A stretch of 64,000 bases of DNA from an uncultured Polaribacter sp. (GTDB lineage: Bacteria > Bacteroidota > Bacteroidia > Flavobacteriales > Flavobacteriaceae): the NCBI GenBank assembly GCA_943846595.1, contig OX044355.1, forward strand, positions 620,001-684,000. The letters run 5' to 3'. A model generated the notes under the pieces. That model searched no databases. It saw only the letters and a list, made by a program, of their open reading frames with translations, and had not been told where the DNA came from. This document shows, piece by piece, positions 59,917 through 64,000 of this stretch (positions are counted from its first letter, which is position 1; every line of letters starts with the position of its first letter). A program made the position numbers and the translations under genes.

Positions 59917-60663
59917 ATGAAAGTGAAAACCATTTTGGTATCGCAGCCAGCACCAAAAACGGAAACTTCTCCGTATTTTGATTTGTCTGATAAGCAAAAA
60001 GTGAAAATTGATTTTAGATCTTTTATTCATGTAGAAGGCATTTCTGTAAAAGAAATAAGAGCGCAAAAGATAGATTTATCTAAATTTACAGCCATTATTT
60101 TAACAAGTAGAAATGCCGTAGATCATTTCTTCAGAGTTGCAGAAGAAATGCGATTTTCAGTGCCAGATGCAATGAAGTATTTTTGTCAATCTGAAGCAGT
60201 TGCTTACTATTTGCAAAAATATGTAGTCTATCGAAAACGTAAAATTTATGTTGGAAAGAGAACCTTTCCAGAATTAATAAAGTTGATTAAGAAACACAAA
60301 GAAGAAACCTTTTTATTACCTTCTTCAGACAAATTAAAGCCCTTAATACCATCAGAATTAGACACGCTAGGTGTTACATGGACAAGAGCTGATTTGTATA
60401 GAACTGTCATGAGTGATTTGACAGATTTAGAAAATGTTTTCTATGACATTTTAGTATTCTTTAGTCCTTCAGGTATTGATTCTTTGTACAAGAATTTTCC
60501 GGCATTTGAGCAGAAAAACACACGAATTGCAGCCTTTGGTAACACCACCGTAAAAGCCGTAGAGGATGCTGGTTTGGTTTGTAATATTGTTGCACCATCC
60601 CCTGAAAACCCTTCGATGACGATGGCGTTAGAGAAATACATTAAAAGTGTTAACAAGAAGTAA
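59917..60663 (+). CDS. hemD: Uroporphyrinogen-III synthase
   Basis: A 248-residue HemD that cyclises hydroxymethylbilane to uroporphyrinogen III for heme and siroheme. Two Rossmann-like lobes are seen: TILVSQPAPKTETSPYFDLS then FTAIILTSRNAVDHFF in the first, and FLLPSSDKLKPLIPSELDTL, YDILVFFSPSGIDSLYKNF, and IAAFGNTTVKAVEDAGL in the second. These are the family's conserved strands; overall sequence identity in HemD is always low. It follows DUF4271 by 16 bases and ends at a shared bidirectional terminator facing radA. Confidence 0.88.
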   Translation: MKVKTILVSQPAPKTETSPYFDLSDKQKVKIDFRSFIHVEGISVKEIRAQKIDLSKFTAIILTSRNAVDHFFRVAEEMRFSVPDAMKYFCQSEAVAYYLQKYVVYRKRKIYVGKRTFPELIKLIKKHKEETFLLPSSDKLKPLIPSELDTLGVTWTRADLYRTVMSDLTDLENVFYDILVFFSPSGIDSLYKNFPAFEQKNTRIAAFGNTTVKAVEDAGLVCNIVAPSPENPSMTMALEKYIKSVNKK

Positions 60664-60687
60664 TACCTTAAAAAAATAGCATACACA

Positions 60688-60717
60688 CAAAAAAACCGAG
60701 CAAAGCTCGGTTTTTTT
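60688..60717. terminator. Bidirectional terminator between hemD and radA
   Basis: The stem AACCGAGC / GCTCGGTT with loop AAA is flanked by an A-run on the left and a T-run on the right, so it can stop both converging transcripts. Confidence 0.88.
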
Positions 60718-60762
60718 GTTTTACACCTTTACGGTTTCAATAGAAGTGAGTTTTATGCTTTT

Positions 60763-62124
60763 TTAAGCAAATAATGTGGCAAAAGCTTCTTCTATTTTAC
60801 CCACTAAAACTAATTTAATCCTATGATTTTTAGAGGCTATTTGATTGTATTTAGAGGCTACGAAAGTTTTATATCCTAACTTCTCTGCTTCTGAAATCCG
60901 TTGATCAATTTTTGAGACGGGTCGTATTTCTCCAGCCAAACCAACTTCAGCAGCAAAACACACATTAGGGTTGATTGCAAGGTCTTGATTGGACGATAAA
61001 ATAGCTGCAACAACTGCTAGGTCTATCGCGGGGTCATCTACATTAATTCCTCCAGTAACATTTAAAAACACATCTTTTGCACCCAACTTAAAACCCGCTC
61101 TTTTTTCCAGTACCGCCAAAATCATATGCAGGCGTTTTAGATTGTAACCCGTAGTAGATCGTTGTGGAGTACCATAAACAGCTGTAGAAACAAGAGCTTG
61201 TATTTCAATCATTAAGGGACGAATACCTTCCAATGTAGAAGCAATTGCAGTTCCGCTTAAATCAGCATCTTTTTTAGAAATTAAGATTTCAGATGGGTTT
61301 AAAATTTCTCTTAATCCAGAAGAAAGCATTTCATAAATCCCCAATTCAGCTGTAGAGCCAAACCTGTTTTTCTGTGAACGCAAGATTCTATAGGTATGAT
61401 TTCTGTCGCCTTCAAACTGTAAAACAACATCTACCATGTGTTCTAAAATTTTTGGTCCAGCGATATTTCCTTCCTTGTTGATGTGCCCAATTAGTAAAAC
61501 AGGAGTTGCTGTTTCTTTGGCATATTTTATCAATTCTGCAGCCGCTTCTCTAATTTGTGAAATACTTCCAGGAGATGCTTCAATTGCATTTGTGTGGAGG
61601 GTTTGTATCGAATCGATGACCAAAACATCAGGCTCCGTTTCTTCAATATTTTTAAAAATTTGTTGGGTGTTTGTTTCGGTAAGAATTAAGCAATTTGAAT
61701 TTGTCGCTTTAAGTCTTTCTGCTCTCATTTTTATTTGAGATTGACTTTCTTCTCCCGACACGTACAATACTTTCTGATGGATGTTTAAAGCAACTTGCAG
61801 TAATAAAGTCGATTTTCCAATACCAGGTTCTCCACCCAATAGTGTTACAGAACCTTTTACCAGTCCACCACCTAAGACCGTGTCTAATTCGCTGTTGTTG
61901 GTAACAATTCTTTCTTCCGGATTCAGTTGAATGTCGGCAACTTTAAGAGGCTTATTGATGGTTTTTTTTGCAGTTGTTGCTTGTTTCCAAACCCGTTTTT
62001 CTTCTTTTTGAATGACTTCTTCTACAAGCGTATTCCATTCTTTACAGGCACCACATTGCCCTACCCATTTTGCATGTTGCGTGCCACAATTTTGACAGAA
62101 AAAAGTTGTTTTGGTTTTTGCCAT
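60763..62124 (-). CDS. radA: DNA repair protein RadA
   Basis: A 453-residue RecA-like branch-migration protein. The N-terminal zinc finger FFCQNCGTQHAKWVGQCGAC lies at residues 8-27. The Walker A loop LLGGEPGIGKSTLLLQVA follows near residue 90, then VLVIDSIQTLHTNAI (Walker B) and the RadA-specific KNRFGSTAELGIYEM. The C-terminal Lon-protease-like domain has GINVDDPAIDLAVVAAILSS. The ATG at 62124 is chosen; it starts directly before the finger, whereas the upstream in-frame codon adds four unconserved residues. It acts in homologous recombination. Convergent with hemD. Confidence 0.97.
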   Translation of the reverse strand: MAKTKTTFFCQNCGTQHAKWVGQCGACKEWNTLVEEVIQKEEKRVWKQATTAKKTINKPLKVADIQLNPEERIVTNNSELDTVLGGGLVKGSVTLLGGEPGIGKSTLLLQVALNIHQKVLYVSGEESQSQIKMRAERLKATNSNCLILTETNTQQIFKNIEETEPDVLVIDSIQTLHTNAIEASPGSISQIREAAAELIKYAKETATPVLLIGHINKEGNIAGPKILEHMVDVVLQFEGDRNHTYRILRSQKNRFGSTAELGIYEMLSSGLREILNPSEILISKKDADLSGTAIASTLEGIRPLMIEIQALVSTAVYGTPQRSTTGYNLKRLHMILAVLEKRAGFKLGAKDVFLNVTGGINVDDPAIDLAVVAAILSSNQDLAINPNVCFAAEVGLAGEIRPVSKIDQRISEAEKLGYKTFVASKYNQIASKNHRIKLVLVGKIEEAFATLFA

Positions 62125-62226
62125 TTTTAGTTCCAATGTTTACAAAGTGTAAAGTTACAAAGTTTAATACTAGCCTTTCTTTTTATTCCAATTTTTACAA
62201 ACCGAAGTCAATCTTAAATAGAAACG

Positions 62227-63183
62227 CTAAACATTCTTTTTTTTATTATAGATCGGTAAAACTAAGAAAGCCAATCCGCCAAAAACAACAATCATTAATG
62301 TTTGTGCTGACCACATAATCCACCCAAAGGCTTCACTGGGGCTTTCTGGAAGATTAAAGAGTAAAAAGGCACCTGTTACTGCTAAAGGATAAGAGCCGAT
62401 ACCTCCATTTGTTGCTGCAATGCTAAATCCACCCGCAATAAATCCAACCAAAATTCCACCAACAGGCACTTCTAATCCTTGAATTGCAGGAATGGTTGCC
62501 CAAAACATAGCAACATACATTGTCCAAATGAAAATAGTGTGGAAAATAAACGCCCATTTTTTTTTCATTTTTAAAATACTGGTAACTCCCTCTGTAAGAC
62601 TTACAACAAAGTTTTTTATTTTTAATAAAAACCCCAGCTTTGCTTTTTTTACAAATGAGGAGAAGATTATAATTCCGATAATTACTCCAATAAAAATCAG
62701 TCCAATTTTTAGCGGTTCAAAGCTATTAGAAATCAATGTCAAGATGAAATCAAATTGAAAAAATAAGGTGATTCCAATAATCAAAAACATCATCATCACA
62801 TCAGCAATTCTTTCCGCAACGATGGTACCAAAACCTTTTTCAAAAGGGATGTTTTCGTAGTTTACCATCACCGTAGCCCTGGAAACTTCTCCAGCTCTTG
62901 GAATGGCAAGATTTACAAAATAACCAATCAATACCGCTAAAACACTGTTGGTGAATTTTGGTTTGTACCCCAAAGGTGCTAGCATGAATTTCCAACGATA
63001 AGCTCTAGATAAATGACTTAAAACACCAAAAAATAAGCCAAGAAAAATCCATGCATAATTGGCATTTCTTAGATGGAAAAACATCTTTTCCTGATCCATT
63101 CTAGCCAAAGAATACCAAACTAAAATGCCCCCTAAAAGAAGCGGTAAAGTAGTTTTTAATATTTTTTTACAGGTTGAATTCAA
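62227..63183 (-). CDS. Flippase-like membrane protein (YbhN/lysylphosphatidylglycerol-synthase TM family)
   Basis: A 318-residue protein with about eight hydrophobic segments. FLGLFFGVLSHLSRAYRWKF then MLAPLGYKPKFTNSVLAVLI, and VNLAIPRAGEVSRATVM near residues 90-106 are the UPF0104 signature (the N.x.P.R.GE.xR motif). GFIAGGFSIAATNGGIGSYPL is the second signature. Family members move or modify lipid-linked precursors, but the substrate is unknown. The TTG start (63183) is one base from the panD stop and keeps the first helix; the first ATG would cut it. Probably co-transcribed with panC-panD. Confidence 0.85.
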   Translation of the reverse strand: MNSTCKKILKTTLPLLLGGILVWYSLARMDQEKMFFHLRNANYAWIFLGLFFGVLSHLSRAYRWKFMLAPLGYKPKFTNSVLAVLIGYFVNLAIPRAGEVSRATVMVNYENIPFEKGFGTIVAERIADVMMMFLIIGITLFFQFDFILTLISNSFEPLKIGLIFIGVIIGIIIFSSFVKKAKLGFLLKIKNFVVSLTEGVTSILKMKKKWAFIFHTIFIWTMYVAMFWATIPAIQGLEVPVGGILVGFIAGGFSIAATNGGIGSYPLAVTGAFLLFNLPESPSEAFGWIMWSAQTLMIVVFGGLAFLVLPIYNKKKNV

Positions 63184-63184
63184 G

Positions 63185-63535
63185 CTATGTCAAGGTATTG
63201 TCCTTTTCGTTTGGAAAAACCAATGAAGGTTTGAATTTCTTAGCTTCTTCAAGTTCCAGATAGCAGTAGGCAATTAAGATTAAAATATCTCCTTTTGCAA
63301 CCCGTCTGGCAGCAGCACCATTGAGTGTAATTTCTCCACTTCCACGAGGGCCCGGAATGGTGTAGGTTTCCAAACGCTCCCCATTGTTGTTGTTTACAAT
63401 TTGAACGCGTTCACCTTCAATGATGTTGGCAGCATCCATTAGATCTTCATCAATGGTGATGCTCCCGATATAATTTAAATCAGCACCCGTTACTTTAACG
63501 CGGTGGATTTTAGACTTTACGACTTGTACTAACAT
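63185..63535 (-). CDS. panD: Aspartate 1-decarboxylase proenzyme
   Basis: A 116-residue PanD that makes beta-alanine from aspartate for pantothenate. The self-cleavage site is Gly24-Ser25 in [19 protein letters not shown], giving the pyruvoyl group. [19 protein letters not shown] precedes it, and [19 protein letters not shown] then [20 protein letters not shown] complete the fold. Length is standard. It lies 53 bases downstream of panC on the same strand, and one base before the flippase-like gene, forming a pantothenate operon segment. Confidence 0.97.
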   Translation of the reverse strand: MLVQVVKSKIHRVKVTGADLNYIGSITIDEDLMDAANIIEGERVQIVNNNNGERLETYTIPGPRGSGEITLNGAAARRVAKGDILILIAYCYLELEEAKKFKPSLVFPNEKDNTLT

Positions 63536-63588
63536 ATTGTAAAAATACTATTTTTAAGTTCTTAATGCTATTTTTTGAAGAATGAAAG

Positions 63589-64000
63589 TTAAATTTGAAT
63601 GTTGTCAATTAATCGAATTTCGCCTGCAAAAACAGCAATAAATGCTCTGTACTGTGTTTTTTCATCTTTATTTTTGATGTTTTTTAGTGTTTTCTCATCT
63701 GCAATTGTAAAATATTCCAAGGTCAATAGCGATTGTTTTTCAAATTCTTTTTCTACCCATTCGATAATGGTATTTGGAGCTTCTGTCTCAAACTTCATTT
63801 TCACTTTTTGCAGTGTTTTGAAAATAAAAGGGGCTGCCTTTAGGTGCGCTTTAGTTAAACGACTATTTCTTGAGCTCATTGCCAATCCGTTTTTTGCTCT
63901 ATGTATATTACAGCCTTTGACTTCTAGAGGCAATTGCTGTTTTTGGGTCATTTTTTTAACAATTTGTAATTGCTGAAAATCCTTTTCTCCAAAATAGGCT
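63589..64000 (-). CDS. panC: Pantothenate synthetase, C-terminal part (runs off the right edge)
   Basis: About 136 codons of the C-terminal half are visible, ending at the TAA at 63591-63589. The frame is open to the window edge. AYFGEKDFQQLQIVKKMTQK contains the family's GEKDxQQ loop, and GLAMSSRNSRLT the conserved ATP-site SSRN motif. RAFIAVFAGEIRLIDN closes the protein. It joins pantoate and beta-alanine with ATP to pantothenate. The upstream half, with the HIGH-like site, lies outside the window. panD follows after 53 bases, so substrate supply and use are coupled in one operon. Confidence 0.95.
   Translation of the reverse strand, partial: AYFGEKDFQQLQIVKKMTQKQQLPLEVKGCNIHRAKNGLAMSSRNSRLTKAHLKAAPFIFKTLQKVKMKFETEAPNTIIEWVEKEFEKQSLLTLEYFTIADEKTLKNIKNKDEKTQYRAFIAVFAGEIRLIDNIQI

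Overview
The window comes from an AT-rich member of the Bacteroidota, most probably a marine Flavobacteriaceae (Polaribacter/Tenacibaculum-like). The evidence is the gene content: the gliding/type IX secretion lipoprotein SprE, an F-type ATPase operon with no beta or epsilon gene at its end, DUF5687, DUF4271 and DUF4296 proteins, and lipoproteins with short lipoboxes. It also carries many exact copies of the Bacteroidota -7 promoter element TAnnTTTG. Genes are dense and on both strands. I see no rRNA or tRNA gene, CRISPR array, insertion sequence or prophage.

Layout. 1-5 kb: the N-terminal part of ribonuclease R, a lipid kinase, a 563-base AT-rich gap, rpiB, an ElaA-like acetyltransferase, rluE and recA. 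5-12 kb: remnants of a squalene-cyclase-like gene, an acetyltransferase, dut, gpsA, an ACT-domain protein, an MFS exporter and a broken kelch/carboxypeptidase-regulatory-like gene. 12-18 kb: pheS, gdhA, a LysE-family exporter, an alpha/beta hydrolase, another ACT protein, dinB and two acetyltransferases. 18.5-25.8 kb: a compact lipid/polyketide operon. It holds two flavoproteins, a methyltransferase, a type III polyketide synthase, a FabZ-like dehydratase, a ketoacyl-ACP synthase, an ACP, a phosphopantetheinyl transferase and a GreA-like protein. 25.8-36 kb: an ABC ATPase, two exported peptidases (M13 and S9), thioredoxin, and a PadR-HAAS-ABC transporter module. 36-45 kb: sprE, a bactofilin, then the ATP synthase operon AtpZ-x-atpB-E-F-H-A-G. 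45-56 kb: lipoproteins, two reductases, an orphan PAS histidine kinase, an ALDH7-type dehydrogenase divergent from an isoaspartyl peptidase, a LuxE-like protein, a YHS protein and tyrS. 56-64 kb: an epimerase, a DUF4296 lipoprotein, pyrC, a dolichol-phosphate-mannose-type glycosyltransferase, DUF4271, hemD, radA, a membrane flippase-like protein, panD and the 3' part of panC.

The most distinctive system is the 18.6-25.8 kb operon. It carries its own ACP, activating enzyme, condensing enzyme and dehydratase together with a type III polyketide synthase and hydroxylase/methyltransferase tailoring genes. The simplest reading is synthesis of a modified phenolic or pyrone lipid from an ACP-bound acyl starter; the product is not predictable from sequence alone. 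Other points of interest are a perfect terminator-like hairpin between the c- and b-subunit genes of the ATP synthase operon, an inverted interspersed repeat in the polyketide operon, two genes decaying by homopolymer frameshifts (one also by an in-frame stop), and the AT-rich gap before rpiB with several DnaA-box-like words. All functions are read from sequence motifs and order without database searches.
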